NCBI RefSeq assembly: GCF_038443705.2
Contig: NZ_CP151767.2
Span: forward strand, 558,001 to 622,000
DNA length: 64,000 nt
DNA from: Yoonia sp. SS1-5
Lineage (GTDB): Bacteria; Pseudomonadota; Alphaproteobacteria; Rhodobacterales; Rhodobacteraceae
Reading direction: 5' to 3'
Below the pieces are notes generated by a model. The model was not told the origin of the DNA, did not search any database, and saw only the letters and a list, made by a program, of their open reading frames with translations. A program made the translations under genes and the position numbers. Shown here one piece after another: positions 9,712 through 19,194 of the stretch; positions within the stretch are counted from its first letter, which is position 1; every line of letters begins with the position of its first letter.

Positions 9712-10860
9712 ATGTCTAATCCTGTGCGATATACCGCTGAAACGTTTGTTGTCGTTGGCCTGGGACATATTGGCCTGCCGATCTACTACACGCTGGGGCA
9801 AAGCTACGGCGTTGAAAACGTGTTCGGTGTGGACAAAAGTGACACCGTTTTGGGTGAGTTGCGGGCCGCTGATTATCAGGCCAAGGAACCCGGCATCACG
9901 CTGAGCGCGGCCCAAAAGGCAAACATAGCGTCCCAGATACCCGAGGGCCGGACAGGACCCGCCGTGGTGCAAATCGCCGTCGATGTGTCAATCACCGGAT
10001 CAAGTTATGACGTCACCAACCTGCTGGCGGCCATTCAAAGCACCGCAGACCGGTTTGATGAGGCACTGATCATCGTCAGATCCACCATATCACCCGACGC
10101 GATTGCAGCACTTGAAGGTGTCGAACTTGGCCCCAGACAAGGTCTGGTATTTGTGCCGGAGTTCATGCGCGAAGGCCTTGCACTCAAGGATATTGCAACC
10201 AACCCCGTCTATCATGGGCTGATCAAGGCGGGCAGTGCCTTTTCGCTTGGCACCTATTGTGACGCCACGACCTATGACGCCCGGGCGCTGACCATTGTGA
10301 AGATCGCCAATAATGCCTGGCGCGCGGAAAAGGTGGCATTCGCCAACTTGCTTGCAATGATCTCAGAGGCTTATGGCGCTGATCCCGAACAGGTCAGCGG
10401 ATTGTTTTTGTCGGACCCCCTGAACGTGACAGCGGCCTATCTGCGGCCCGGCGCACCCTTTGGCGGCTATTGCCTTCCGAAGGAAACGCAGATGATGGCA
10501 GAATTCGAGCGCGCAAAAACCGGAACGGCTCATTTCCAGTCAGTACTTGATACCAATGACGCCGCGATCCGCTACTGGGTCGAAAAGATTCTGGCAACCT
10601 CCCCGCAACGCGTTGTTTTCGAAACATTTTCGTTCAAAACCGATATCATGGATCTGCGCAACTCACCCTATCTTGTGATGAAGGACCAGATCGAAGCGGC
10701 AGGCATCACCGTGGTTGATGCGGCCCATGCAGGGGCGGTTGCGGCGGGTGACACATTTGTCGATATCTCGTGCAAAGGTGGTCCTGAAGGCTATGGCGCT
10801 TATGTCAAAATGAACTTTTCGCCGGCTGACAATGTGCCGCAATCACTGGTTGCCGAGTAG
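9712..10860 (+). CDS. UDP-glucose/GDP-mannose dehydrogenase family protein
   Basis: 382 aa from the ATG at 9712 (GAAAG upstream); a TTG 18 bp earlier is less likely. It has the Rossmann motif GLGHIG, VFVPEFMREG, a conserved KIANNAWRAEK helix and GGYCLPKE with the catalytic Cys. These enzymes oxidise a nucleotide-hexose at C6 to a uronic acid. At 382 aa it is shorter than usual (about 430), with a divergent C-terminal domain. It would supply acidic sugars to the polymer. The exact substrate is uncertain. Confidence 0.75.
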   Translation: MSNPVRYTAETFVVVGLGHIGLPIYYTLGQSYGVENVFGVDKSDTVLGELRAADYQAKEPGITLSAAQKANIASQIPEGRTGPAVVQIAVDVSITGSSYDVTNLLAAIQSTADRFDEALIIVRSTISPDAIAALEGVELGPRQGLVFVPEFMREGLALKDIATNPVYHGLIKAGSAFSLGTYCDATTYDARALTIVKIANNAWRAEKVAFANLLAMISEAYGADPEQVSGLFLSDPLNVTAAYLRPGAPFGGYCLPKETQMMAEFERAKTGTAHFQSVLDTNDAAIRYWVEKILATSPQRVVFETFSFKTDIMDLRNSPYLVMKDQIEAAGITVVDAAHAGAVAAGDTFVDISCKGGPEGYGAYVKMNFSPADNVPQSLVAE

Positions 10861-10866
10861 CCAACC

Positions 10867-11646
10867 ATGCCTGACGCCGATCAATCTGTCTCTGTCCTGA
10901 TCCCCTGCTACAACAATGGCGATACAATTGCCGAGGCTGTGGCATCCGTGATGGAACAGGATCAGTTTGAGGGTGAAATCATCATCTATGACGACTTCTC
11001 ATCCGATGAGAGGACGCATTATGTGCTCAAAGAGCTCGCGCAGGCACATCCCGAGATCACGTTGATCTTCGCCAACAAGAATCAAGGGGCGGGATACGCG
11101 CGCAAGCATCTTATTGCGCAGGCACGTCACCCGCTTTGCGGGTTTCTTGATGCAGATGATACCTGGTGCGCCGGAAAGCTATCGGCGCAGCTGGCCGTGA
11201 TGGCCGATCCGGATGTCTTGCTGTGTTTTTCGGCCTACCTGATTTGCGACGAAGCGTTAAAGCCCGTCGCCGTCAGACAGGTTCCGGCGCGGACGACATA
11301 CAAGGCCATGCTGCGGGCCAATGTGATCCCGACCAGCACGGCAATGTTCCGGACCAAACCGGCGCAAGCATTTGACTTTCCGGTCCTCCGGCAGCGACAG
11401 GATTATGCGTTCTGGCTGCTGATGCTCAAAAACAACCCCGGCAAGGCCGCGATCGGCCTGCCCGAGCCGCTGGTTTGTTATCGCAACCGCGAAAACTCGC
11501 TCTCCTCGTCGCGATTGCGCAACATGAAATTCAACTACCTCGTTTTCAGGTCTGCCCTGAAAAAGAGCGTGCCGACATCCTGCATGTTCTTGACGATCAA
11601 CATCTTCCAGCGTCTGTTTGCGTCGCGCATAAACCTCCTGCGCTAA
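10867..11646 (+). CDS. Family 2 glycosyltransferase (GT-A)
   Basis: 259 aa. SVLIPCYNN at the N-terminus, IIIYDDFSSD and GFLDADDTW (the metal-binding DxD region) are classic GT2 features. The protein lacks a membrane domain and likely works at the cytoplasmic face on the growing repeat unit. It follows the dehydrogenase after 6 bp and is the last recognisable gene of the polysaccharide cluster. Confidence 0.85.
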   Translation: MPDADQSVSVLIPCYNNGDTIAEAVASVMEQDQFEGEIIIYDDFSSDERTHYVLKELAQAHPEITLIFANKNQGAGYARKHLIAQARHPLCGFLDADDTWCAGKLSAQLAVMADPDVLLCFSAYLICDEALKPVAVRQVPARTTYKAMLRANVIPTSTAMFRTKPAQAFDFPVLRQRQDYAFWLLMLKNNPGKAAIGLPEPLVCYRNRENSLSSSRLRNMKFNYLVFRSALKKSVPTSCMFLTINIFQRLFASRINLLR

Positions 11647-11859
11647 TCCCTCGTACGCGGCCCCGCACCAAAGTGACCGCGCAGGCGATGTCGCAAACTT
11701 TGCGCCGACACGGTCAGCGCAAGCAAACCGGTTGTAACTCAACGGGACGTCGATCACGTCCTCGATCGCCCTCCATCGCGTCGCTCCAAAGCATGTAGCG
11801 AATTGCAGCATCGCCGCCAAGCGACCCTTCTGTATCTTCTGGCCTGCCCATAAATTACA

Positions 11860-12096
11860 CTAGTCTCGTCTCTTTTGGCTATCTGTGAGCCCGTAGGCCG
11901 TAGAGTGCCCGACCCACAAAGCACTGGTGCACAAAAAAACGTACATGATTGTTCTACCGATTTTGTCTAACGTGCCGTCGCCGAGCGGAATAAATCTGCC
12001 CATCCAGGCTATGACGCTCATAGCACAAAAGAATGCCACAACTCCCAACAACGGAAAACGAGCGACAAAATTCCGGTAATGGCTGGTGATTTTCAC
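11860..12096 (-). CDS. Small hypothetical membrane protein
   Basis: 78 aa with two hydrophobic segments (about residues 14-33 and 48-66), not recognised. It stands alone on the minus strand in a gene-poor, lower-GC stretch, so it may be an accessory gene or a chance frame. No clear ribosome-binding site. Confidence 0.35.
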   Translation of the reverse strand: MKITSHYRNFVARFPLLGVVAFFCAMSVIAWMGRFIPLGDGTLDKIGRTIMYVFLCTSALWVGHSTAYGLTDSQKRRD

Positions 12097-12586
12097 GATT
12101 TGCGGTTCTCCGTGTTGAAGAGCAGTTGTAGATGCTCAGTCCAATTTACTTTTGGTTGAGGCGCGTAAGAGCTGAATTGTGCGAATAGCAACGCTTTATA
12201 CCCCACATCTTGTCGCCAATCGTTGACGATAGCCACCACAGCGTACCACTGAACGCAACCCGCTAAAGTTGAACCTATTGAACAAGGATCGGCTCAATAC
12301 TCGATCTGGCGCGACAATTCCAAAGTTGATGGCCCCATTGTTTCCGTCCGGGCATAAGCACAAAAGAGCCACTGGACTTGTCGCGGTTTGATACCGTTCT
12401 GTTGATAGCATTTACCGGAACAATGAAGGCCGACGGTGGGACTGGAACCCACGGATGACTTTCGGGCTGATGCGGTGCGTCGCGCACTCATGGGCCGGCT
12501 GTTACGCAAACTGCTAGCGTCGGATTTGGGCGTTGGCCTTTCCACGTCAAGCAAGCGGTTGACTGGGCATCATGACACAGAGGTGA
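12097..12586. other. Gene-poor stretch before tRNA-Ser
   Basis: No supportable protein gene in about 490 bp. Base composition is lower in GC than the neighbours. Around 12433-12452 a stem of GTGGG/CCCAC with a T-loop-like sequence (minus strand) resembles a decayed tRNA T-arm, but it has C where the T-loop needs a purine and no full cloverleaf can be drawn. Confidence 0.4.
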
Positions 12587-12676
12587 TGGCGGACAGACAG
12601 GGATTCGAACCCTGGAGACGGTCTCCCGCCTACACACTTTCCAGGCGTGCGCCTTCGACCACTCGGCCACCTGTCC
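12587..12676 (-). tRNA. tRNA-Ser (anticodon GGA)
   Basis: 90 nt with encoded CCA. The acceptor GGACAGG pairs with TCTGTCC (one G-U), the T-arm reads CAGGGTTCGAATCCCTG, the long variable arm expected of a serine tRNA is present, and the anticodon loop CTGGAAA gives GGA, which reads UCC and UCU. Confidence 0.96.
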
Positions 12677-12771
12677 GTGGCGCGGGTTTAGCCGCAACCA
12701 GCCCCCTTTTGCAAGACCTTCCAGATATGTTTGTCGGCCCCGTTTACTCTGCCCTCCACCCGGCCATATAA

Positions 12772-13947
12772 ATGTCTAACAGTTTCGCCAGACAGGTATG
12801 CATGCTTCACGATCCTCCCCAGCGGGCGCCCAAGGACAAGCGCAACGATGCCGCGCGCCTTCAGACAGGCGCGCTGGTCATTATTGCATTTGCTGTTGCG
12901 CTGTTTTTGCTGGTGCAGGCCCGGTTCATGCTGATTTCGCTGGCAACGGCGATCATCCTTTTCAGCCTGACAAGCGATGTGATCAATTTCATTGGCCGCC
13001 AGCGGATCGGTCCGTTTCGGATACCCAATGCGCTGGCCAGTATCGCGGCCATGGTGTTGATCGCCTTGGCGCTGATCACGCTGACATCCATTCTGCTGGC
13101 GCAGGTCAACACCGTGCTTGTGACCACCCTGTCCTATACCGAACGGGCGCCGTCGGCCGTGGCATCCCTGTTCAGCTGGCTGGGCGCCGACAGCCAGATG
13201 GCGATCTTCAATGCGCTGCAATCGGTTGATGTCTCAAGCTATCTGCGCAGTGCTGCCAGTCAGGCCACTGGAATGACCCAGGCCACGGTGTTGGTGATCC
13301 TGTTTGTCGGGTTTCTGTTTGCAGAACGTATCTGGTTTCAGACCAAGCTGCATAATTTCGTAGGCGACCCTGTTCAGGCCGAGCGGGTTGGCAAAATCAT
13401 TCAGTCGATCATCCACCGGGTCAACTATTACCTGCTGGTCAAGACGGTGATCAGCGCCATCACGGGGGCGATGATCTATGTTCTGGCCAAGGCGTTTGGG
13501 TTGGAGCTTGCGACCTCAATCGGCATCATCACCTTTGTGCTGAATTTCATCCCCAATATCGGGTCCATCGTGGCGACGGCCTTGATCGCCCTTGTGGCGC
13601 ATGTGCAGCTGGGTGATCCAACCGTGACACTCGCGATCTTCGCGATTGCAGGTGTGATCCAGTTTGTGAATGGCAGCATTATTGATCCGATGTTGATGGG
13701 CCGCGCGCTGCGCCTGTCGTCATTCGGCATCATTCTGTCGCTAGCCTTCTGGGGCGCAGTCTGGGGCATTCCGGGCATGTTCCTTTCGGTGCCGATCATG
13801 GTGATGCTGCTCGTTGTCTGCAGCCATGTGCCGGGCCTGCGCCCCTTTGCCATTCTGCTCTCGCGCGAGGGGCTGCCGGAATCGGAACGCATGCTTGAGC
13901 AACCGATTGAGCGTGACCTGTTCGGGCAGGATATCACCAACGACTGA
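12772..13947 (+). CDS. AI-2E family transporter (PF01594-type permease)
   Basis: 391 aa with about eight membrane helices in the family's pattern: two at the N-terminus, a soluble stretch, then the conserved block [18 protein letters not shown], followed by INDPML-like [14 protein letters not shown] and [18 protein letters not shown]. Members are called AI-2 exporters or putative permeases, but the substrate of most, including some Na+/H+ antiporters, is different or unknown. It is convergent with the small membrane protein gene. The function beyond membrane transport is not readable. Confidence 0.85.
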   Translation: MSNSFARQVCMLHDPPQRAPKDKRNDAARLQTGALVIIAFAVALFLLVQARFMLISLATAIILFSLTSDVINFIGRQRIGPFRIPNALASIAAMVLIALALITLTSILLAQVNTVLVTTLSYTERAPSAVASLFSWLGADSQMAIFNALQSVDVSSYLRSAASQATGMTQATVLVILFVGFLFAERIWFQTKLHNFVGDPVQAERVGKIIQSIIHRVNYYLLVKTVISAITGAMIYVLAKAFGLELATSIGIITFVLNFIPNIGSIVATALIALVAHVQLGDPTVTLAIFAIAGVIQFVNGSIIDPMLMGRALRLSSFGIILSLAFWGAVWGIPGMFLSVPIMVMLLVVCSHVPGLRPFAILLSREGLPESERMLEQPIERDLFGQDITND

Positions 13948-13969
13948 TCGCTTGGAGCTATGGTGCGTC

Positions 13970-14329
13970 CTAGCGGCGCGCCAGCAGAAAAAGCGTCCCA
14001 ATGACGATCTCGGAGAATGCGGCAACCAGAATGGCAAATGACGCGGTGCCGATCGTCCATTCGTAGATGCCGGTCGCCGCGATCCCCATCCACGTGACCG
14101 CCATCGCCAGACAAATCCCGTCGCGGGCGGACCCGACATCAAGATCACGGCACGCCCATAGCACGATGGCCAACCCCAGAAACAACGGCGCGGCACGTCG
14201 GCCCAGAAAGTCTGCGCCCGAATCTGGTGCGACCCCGTAAGTGGCAATGTAGTAGCCGCTATTGACCACAAACAGAATAAAGAGCGCCACACAAAGCGTC
14301 GCGGCACCACTGCAAATGACCCGGTACAT
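13970..14329 (-). CDS. Small four-helix membrane protein, hypothetical
   Basis: 119 aa with four hydrophobic helices, preceded by GGAGG 6 bp before the ATG. It resembles DUF4345-like small integral membrane proteins in layout. It is the last gene of the minus-strand run that starts at trgA, 10 bp after the M35-like gene. Function unknown. Confidence 0.6.
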   Translation of the reverse strand: MYRVICSGAATLCVALFILFVVNSGYYIATYGVAPDSGADFLGRRAAPLFLGLAIVLWACRDLDVGSARDGICLAMAVTWMGIAATGIYEWTIGTASFAILVAAFSEIVIGTLFLLARR

Positions 14330-14339
14330 CTCTCGCCTC

Positions 14340-14990
14340 CTAATCCGGCCTGTCCGTCGGGACGGGCTTGCTGCGGATCAACTGGCGCGAGAAATAGGCG
14401 ATATCCTCGGCAAAATATTGATAGCTATCCGCGTTATCGACGGCCTTCGCCGCATTCTCGGCCGCCATGCGTTCGCAATCGGGTCGCGAATAGCAATGGT
14501 CATCCGTCCGGGCGACCCTGTTGAAATGGGACAGCTCGTGGATGACCGTCCCTTCCCGCGTTCCGTTCTTGCTGGCCCTTGCGGCAGGTTGAAAGTCCCG
14601 CATCGTTGGCAGATCAAAGAAGGCGGGGCAGATGTGCAACCGGTAGGGCTCGCCCGGATAGACCCAGGCGTAGGCATCATCGCCGCAGCCATCATCACCC
14701 AGCGCATCGCATTGGATGGCAACGGCACCGGTGCGGATCGCGCGCAGGACGGATTTGAAGTTCGCGCGGACCTTTTCGGCATGTGGCCGGGAATAGGCCC
14801 CGAACCAGCGGGTATATTCCGGGCTGTCACCCAGATTGGTCGCCGCCTCCAGCGTCAGCCGCTTGGCATCGCGCAAGGCTTGCACTGCGATGCGCGCCTG
14901 ATCCTTGTGGCACCCGATCATGGTTTGCGCCGCCCCGGGCGAACCCGCCAGCGAAAGGATCAGGATTATGGCAAGGCGCGTCATCGTCAT
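14340..14990 (-). CDS. Secreted M35-like (aspzincin) metallopeptidase
   Basis: 216 aa with a signal peptide (about residues 1-21, cleavage after GAA). HELSHF at 151-156 gives the HExxH zinc site, and RTDDHCYS a few residues later supplies the Asp third ligand typical of deuterolysin/lysine-specific M35 peptidases (Aspzincin). Cys residues at 27, 94, 102, 121, 166 and 173 suggest disulfides, so it probably acts in the periplasm or outside. Its start overlaps the stop of the AlaX-like gene (ATGA), so the two are co-transcribed without an obvious functional link. The true substrate is unknown. Confidence 0.75.
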   Translation of the reverse strand: MTMTRLAIILILSLAGSPGAAQTMIGCHKDQARIAVQALRDAKRLTLEAATNLGDSPEYTRWFGAYSRPHAEKVRANFKSVLRAIRTGAVAIQCDALGDDGCGDDAYAWVYPGEPYRLHICPAFFDLPTMRDFQPAARASKNGTREGTVIHELSHFNRVARTDDHCYSRPDCERMAAENAAKAVDNADSYQYFAEDIAYFSRQLIRSKPVPTDRPD

Positions 14991-15703
14991 TCCAGATGCA
15001 GATAGACCCGCCGGTTCTGGCGGCCCTTCTTTTCGATTTTGCCAATACGGACGGTCCCGATTTCGGAGGTGTTGGAAACATGCGTACCCCCGCAGGGCTG
15101 CAGATCGGCCGTCTCGGACCCGACCCCGATACGCACCAGCCGGATTTTTCCAGAACCGCGCGGCGGCTGGACCGACATCGTCTTGACTAGATCGGGTGCG
15201 GCATCCAGTTCCGCATCCGTGATCCACTCGTCGGTGACATCCATGTTGCAGGCAATCAGGCGGTTCAGGTCGTCCTGCAATTGCGTCTTGTCCTGCGGTG
15301 CCTCTGGCATGTCGAAATCAAGCCGCCCCTTGTCCGCGGCAATGGACCCGCCGGACACAGGCAACGGGATCACAACCGACAACAGATGCAGCGCGGTATG
15401 CACCCGCATCAGACGATGCCGCCGATCCCAATTGATGGTTTGGGTCACGGTTTGCCCGACGGGTGGCAGGGCTGCAGGTTCAGCCGGGAGCAAGACCACC
15501 TCATCCCCCTGCCCCTTGACGGCTGTGGCGACATCCAGCCCGCCGCCGGTCCAGGACAATGTCCCGCTATCCCCCGGCTGACCGCCCGAGGTCGGATAAA
15601 ACACCGTCTGGTCCAGAACGATCCCACCCTCATCGGTGAGTGCCGTCACCGTGCCGGTGCAACTGCGCAGATATGCATCATCGCGGAACAAAAGTGTGGT
15701 CAT
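14987..15703 (-). CDS. Alanyl-tRNA editing protein (AlaX family)
   Basis: 238 aa. Resembles the editing domain of alanyl-tRNA synthetase: FYPTSGGQPGD near residues 35-45, HTALH (H102, H106) and CGGTH (C204, H208), which together bind zinc in the editing site. It hydrolyses mischarged Ser- or Gly-tRNA(Ala) in the cytoplasm. The start chosen is the ATG in the 4-bp overlap with the MscS gene; an upstream extension of 14 residues has no family similarity. Confidence 0.88.
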   Translation of the reverse strand: MTTLLFRDDAYLRSCTGTVTALTDEGGIVLDQTVFYPTSGGQPGDSGTLSWTGGGLDVATAVKGQGDEVVLLPAEPAALPPVGQTVTQTINWDRRHRLMRVHTALHLLSVVIPLPVSGGSIAADKGRLDFDMPEAPQDKTQLQDDLNRLIACNMDVTDEWITDAELDAAPDLVKTMSVQPPRGSGKIRLVRIGVGSETADLQPCGGTHVSNTSEIGTVRIGKIEKKGRQNRRVYLHLE

Positions 15704-18114
15704 GCGGGGCCTTCTTTGCGGAGCACTTCGGGGTTGCGTAACCAAATGTCACGCTGCGCAAAGGGAATTTCAATGCCGGCTTCTGCAAATTTTTGCGCGA
15801 TCTGATGATTCATCTCGGATTTCGCGACCATGACATAATTGACGTCCCGCAGGATTGCGCGAATTTCGAAATCAAGGGAATCCGCGCCAAAGCCATTGAA
15901 CAGAATCGCCGGCGGCGGGGTCATGATGACCAGCGGGTGACTTTCCGCGACCTCCTTGAGGATGGCGTTGACCTTGTCCAGGTCACTGCCATAGGCCACG
16001 CCAACCGGCACAATGACCCGACCGACAAGATTGCCCCGGGTCCAGTTGGTCACCTGCCCGCTGACCAGATCAGCGTTTGGCACGATCACGTCGGTTCTGT
16101 CGAAGGTTTCGATCCGGGTGGAGCGGACAGAGATCGCGCGCACATAGCCCATCTGCCCGCCAACTTCGATCCAATCCCCTTCACTGACCGGCCGTTCAAT
16201 CAACAAAATGATCCCGGAAACGAAATTCGAGACGATATTCTGCAAACCAAAGCCGATCCCGACCGACAAGGCACCGGCCACGATGGCCAGATTGGACAGG
16301 TCAATGCCCGCACTGGTGATCGCGATAATCGCGGCCAGCATGATCCCGACATACCCAAACCCCGCCACAATCGCGTTTTGCCCGCCCAGATCAAGCCGCG
16401 TGCGCGGCAATACCGATTTGCGCAAGGTTGCCTGAATAAAGCGCGTCAGCAGGTAACCCACTGCGAACACAAGCGCGAAGGTCAGAAAATCGGTTGGCGA
16501 AATCCGCGTCTCGCCAATTGCAAACCCTTCCCGGAACCGCGCCCAGACCTCGACCAGGTCATCAACGCGCGCGCCCCAGATCAGCGCAAATAGCGGCAAG
16601 CTTAACAGATAAAGCCCAAGGCCAATCACCACGGGTAGCAGCGCCACGGTGCCCTTGGCCTCGCCATCCTCGGTCATCGAGACATTGCTGAGGTCCTGCA
16701 ATGTCCGCTGTGCGACCAGCACAAAGCCGAGCAAGCCCAGTGACATCACCCATGAGGTCATCAGGGATAGACCGCCCGACCCGAACCCGACCGCCGCAAT
16801 CAGGGGGGCGGCCAATGCTACGATGGTACAGCTGCGCCCGAGCAGCCGCCGCATACGTCCCGGTGACACCGGCGCGCCGTCCAGTTCGACCGGGGCCGTA
16901 TTGATCGCCCGCCCCAGCCGCCACAGCAGAATGCCCATCACCACCAGATACGGCCATTCAATGGCCGCCTGCGCCCCATCGCTGACATCAACCGTGTTCA
17001 ACGCTTGCCGAAACAGAAAACCCCCGGCCAGCACCCATGCCAGTCCCACGCCGTAAGCCCGGCCCCGCGACCGGGTTGCACTGTCATAGCCGAACTGGCC
17101 GGGTTTTTCGCCCGGCGGAAACAGGTGACGGCTCAGCCACCAGCCAAAGACCACAACAAAGCCTGCGTAAGGCAGTGCCTCCAGCACGTCGCCGCTGCGC
17201 AAGCCAAATATGTTCAGCGTGTCGAACCCCGCTGACAGCGCAAAAAGACCCAGAACCGGCACCAGGATCTGCACCATGGAAAGGATCAGCAACCAGAACG
17301 GCATCCAACGTGTCTCAAACCCTTCGACCCAGACGCGCAGATCGGTGACGGCCCGGCGCGCAATGCCCAACAGAAACACCCCCAGCACCACAAACCCAAG
17401 CGCCCGGGGCAAGTTGGCAACCAATTGTCCGGCCGCCCGCTCGCGCCCCCAGCCAGAGGCGGTTTCCACGCCGATGACAGAAAACACGTTCAAAACCGAC
17501 GTCACCGCATCGCCAAGATGGGCGGGGTTCAGCGGTGACGGCCCACGCGTGGTCAGTGCCGTTGTCTGGCGCTGCAAAAGCTGCGTGTCGATTTCGCTGA
17601 TCAGCCCATTCGCACGGGCATAGGCCTCTTCCGCCAGCACGCGCGGCGCGGTGAGGTCGTCCATCTGTGTCGCAAGCGCGGCGCGGCGGCGGGCGATGGC
17701 CTCTGCCTCTTCGCCGCTTTCAGGCACGGGGCCTAGCGCGTCGATCTGGGTCTGAACTGTCGCGATCCGGCCACCATTGACACCGGTCCGGGCCAGAAAC
17801 ACATCGCGCCATACCACAAGTTCGCTGCGAATGCGGCCCAGCGTAAAGGCCGATGCCTCGCCGGACAGGGCCAGCTGTTCGGCACGCAAGGCCAATTGGG
17901 TCCAATCCGCATCCGGATCAACGCCCACAACCACCTCGGGCGCAAGATCAGGCAGCGGGGTCTCTTCTGTTTGCTCGGGTGGGGCATCGGCCTCTGCCGT
18001 GGCCTCGGCAGTCGGGTCGGTTGCGGGGTCCACGCCGGGAATGGGAGTGTCTTGTGACAAAACGGCAAAGGGCCACAGCAGCAGGAGTGCCGCGATGACA
18101 AAGGGCCGGATCAT
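15700..18114 (-). CDS. DUF3772 / MscS-type mechanosensitive channel
   Basis: 804 aa. N-terminal signal peptide (about 1-20), an acidic Pro/Thr linker, a periplasmic helical DUF3772 region, about ten membrane helices, then the MscS core: ALSVGIGFGLQNIVSNFVSG pore helix and IERPVSEGDWIEVGGQMG, then the beta domain RSTRIETFDRTDVIVPN. Such large MscS/MscK relatives release solutes on membrane tension. It overlaps cysK and the AlaX gene by 4 bp each, so it is translated as part of the trg-cys run. Confidence 0.88.
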   Translation of the reverse strand: MIRPFVIAALLLLWPFAVLSQDTPIPGVDPATDPTAEATAEADAPPEQTEETPLPDLAPEVVVGVDPDADWTQLALRAEQLALSGEASAFTLGRIRSELVVWRDVFLARTGVNGGRIATVQTQIDALGPVPESGEEAEAIARRRAALATQMDDLTAPRVLAEEAYARANGLISEIDTQLLQRQTTALTTRGPSPLNPAHLGDAVTSVLNVFSVIGVETASGWGRERAAGQLVANLPRALGFVVLGVFLLGIARRAVTDLRVWVEGFETRWMPFWLLILSMVQILVPVLGLFALSAGFDTLNIFGLRSGDVLEALPYAGFVVVFGWWLSRHLFPPGEKPGQFGYDSATRSRGRAYGVGLAWVLAGGFLFRQALNTVDVSDGAQAAIEWPYLVVMGILLWRLGRAINTAPVELDGAPVSPGRMRRLLGRSCTIVALAAPLIAAVGFGSGGLSLMTSWVMSLGLLGFVLVAQRTLQDLSNVSMTEDGEAKGTVALLPVVIGLGLYLLSLPLFALIWGARVDDLVEVWARFREGFAIGETRISPTDFLTFALVFAVGYLLTRFIQATLRKSVLPRTRLDLGGQNAIVAGFGYVGIMLAAIIAITSAGIDLSNLAIVAGALSVGIGFGLQNIVSNFVSGIILLIERPVSEGDWIEVGGQMGYVRAISVRSTRIETFDRTDVIVPNADLVSGQVTNWTRGNLVGRVIVPVGVAYGSDLDKVNAILKEVAESHPLVIMTPPPAILFNGFGADSLDFEIRAILRDVNYVMVAKSEMNHQIAQKFAEAGIEIPFAQRDIWLRNPEVLRKEGPA

Positions 18115-19142
18115 ACGTCCTCGCGCACCGATGGAATATCAGGCGCCCGGTCAAGCCAGTCAGGCACCGGCAAGCCTTTTTCGCGCATGAAATCAGGGTT
18201 ATAAAGCTTGGATTGATAGCGGGTTCCATAGTCGCACAGGATCGTCACGATCGTGTGGCCCGGCCCCATATCCTTGGCCATCCGGATTGCGCCCGCAATA
18301 TTCACCCCGGTTGATCCACCCATGCAGAGCCCCTCATCACGAAGCAGGTCAAATACAATAGGTATGGCCTCTTGGTCACTGATATTATACGTAAAATCAG
18401 GATTGAGACCTTCGAGGTTCTTGGTGATGCGGGCCTGACCGATCCCTTCGGAAATCGACACGCCTTCCATCTTCAGCTCGCCCGTTGTGTAGAAGGAATA
18501 AAGCGCCGCACCATCGGGGTCCGCCAGACCGATTTTGACGCCCTTGTCCTGCAGGGCCATTGCAACGCCCGTCAATGTGCCGCCAGAGCCGCAGGCACAG
18601 ATGAAACCATCGACCTTGCCATCGGTCTGGTCCCAGATTTCGGGCGCCGTGGTTTCGATATGGGCCTGCCGGTTGGCAACATTGTCAAACTGGTTGGCCC
18701 AGATGGCACCATTGGGAAGGGTCTCGTTCAACTTGATTGCAAGCCGCTCGGAATAGCGGACGAAATTGTTCGGGTTGCGATACGGGGCGGCGGGCACTTC
18801 GACCAGCTCTGCACCGGCAAGGCGCAACATATCCTTTTTCTCCTGGCTTTGCGTCTCGGGGATGACGATGACCGTCTTGAACCCCATTGAAGCGCCAACA
18901 AGGGCCAGGCCGATCCCGGTATTGCCGGCGGTGCCTTCAACGATGGTCCCGCCCGGTTTCAGTTCACCCCGCGCAACGGCATCGCGAATGATATACAGCG
19001 CAGCGCGGTCCTTGACGGACTGGCCGGGGTTCATGAATTCGGCCTTGCCGAGGATGGTGCATCCGGTTGCTGCCGATGCTGCGCGCAGTTTGATCAGGGG
19101 GGTATTGCCTACCGCGTCTGCAAGGTCGGAACGGATGGTCAT
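18111..19142 (-). CDS. cysK: Cysteine synthase A (O-acetylserine sulfhydrylase)
   Basis: 343 aa. PLP-binding Lys44 in NPGQSVKDRA, the substrate loop EGTAGNTGIGLA, and the phosphate-binding GSGGTLTG of fold-type II PLP enzymes. It makes cysteine from O-acetylserine and sulfide. In Rhodobacter sphaeroides a cysK lies with trgAB at a tellurite-resistance locus, and the same order is found here (trgA-trgB-cysK). It overlaps the MscS gene by 4 bp. Confidence 0.9.
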   Translation of the reverse strand: MTIRSDLADAVGNTPLIKLRAASAATGCTILGKAEFMNPGQSVKDRAALYIIRDAVARGELKPGGTIVEGTAGNTGIGLALVGASMGFKTVIVIPETQSQEKKDMLRLAGAELVEVPAAPYRNPNNFVRYSERLAIKLNETLPNGAIWANQFDNVANRQAHIETTAPEIWDQTDGKVDGFICACGSGGTLTGVAMALQDKGVKIGLADPDGAALYSFYTTGELKMEGVSISEGIGQARITKNLEGLNPDFTYNISDQEAIPIVFDLLRDEGLCMGGSTGVNIAGAIRMAKDMGPGHTIVTILCDYGTRYQSKLYNPDFMREKGLPVPDWLDRAPDIPSVREDV

Positions 19143-19194
19143 TTGGCGGGCCTTTCTTTGCGTCCCACATGTGTAGGACCGCGCCCCGCGGACA

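Noticed and set aside
11475..11798. ORF overlapping the end of the family 2 glycosyltransferase gene
   Set aside because: Begins inside a well-supported gene, Arg/Gln/Thr-rich with no family motif.
12436..12771. ORF running through the tRNA-Ser gene
   Set aside because: It crosses a clear tRNA on the other strand; a typical antisense-tRNA frame.
14262..15005. Plus-strand ORF of 247 aa opposite the M35-like gene
   Set aside because: The opposite strand has a signal peptide, HExxH site and coupled start; the plus-strand frame has no motif.
15793..16593. Plus-strand ORF of 266 aa opposite the MscS gene
   Set aside because: Antisense shadow of the conserved channel domain; His/Asp/Gln-rich composition.
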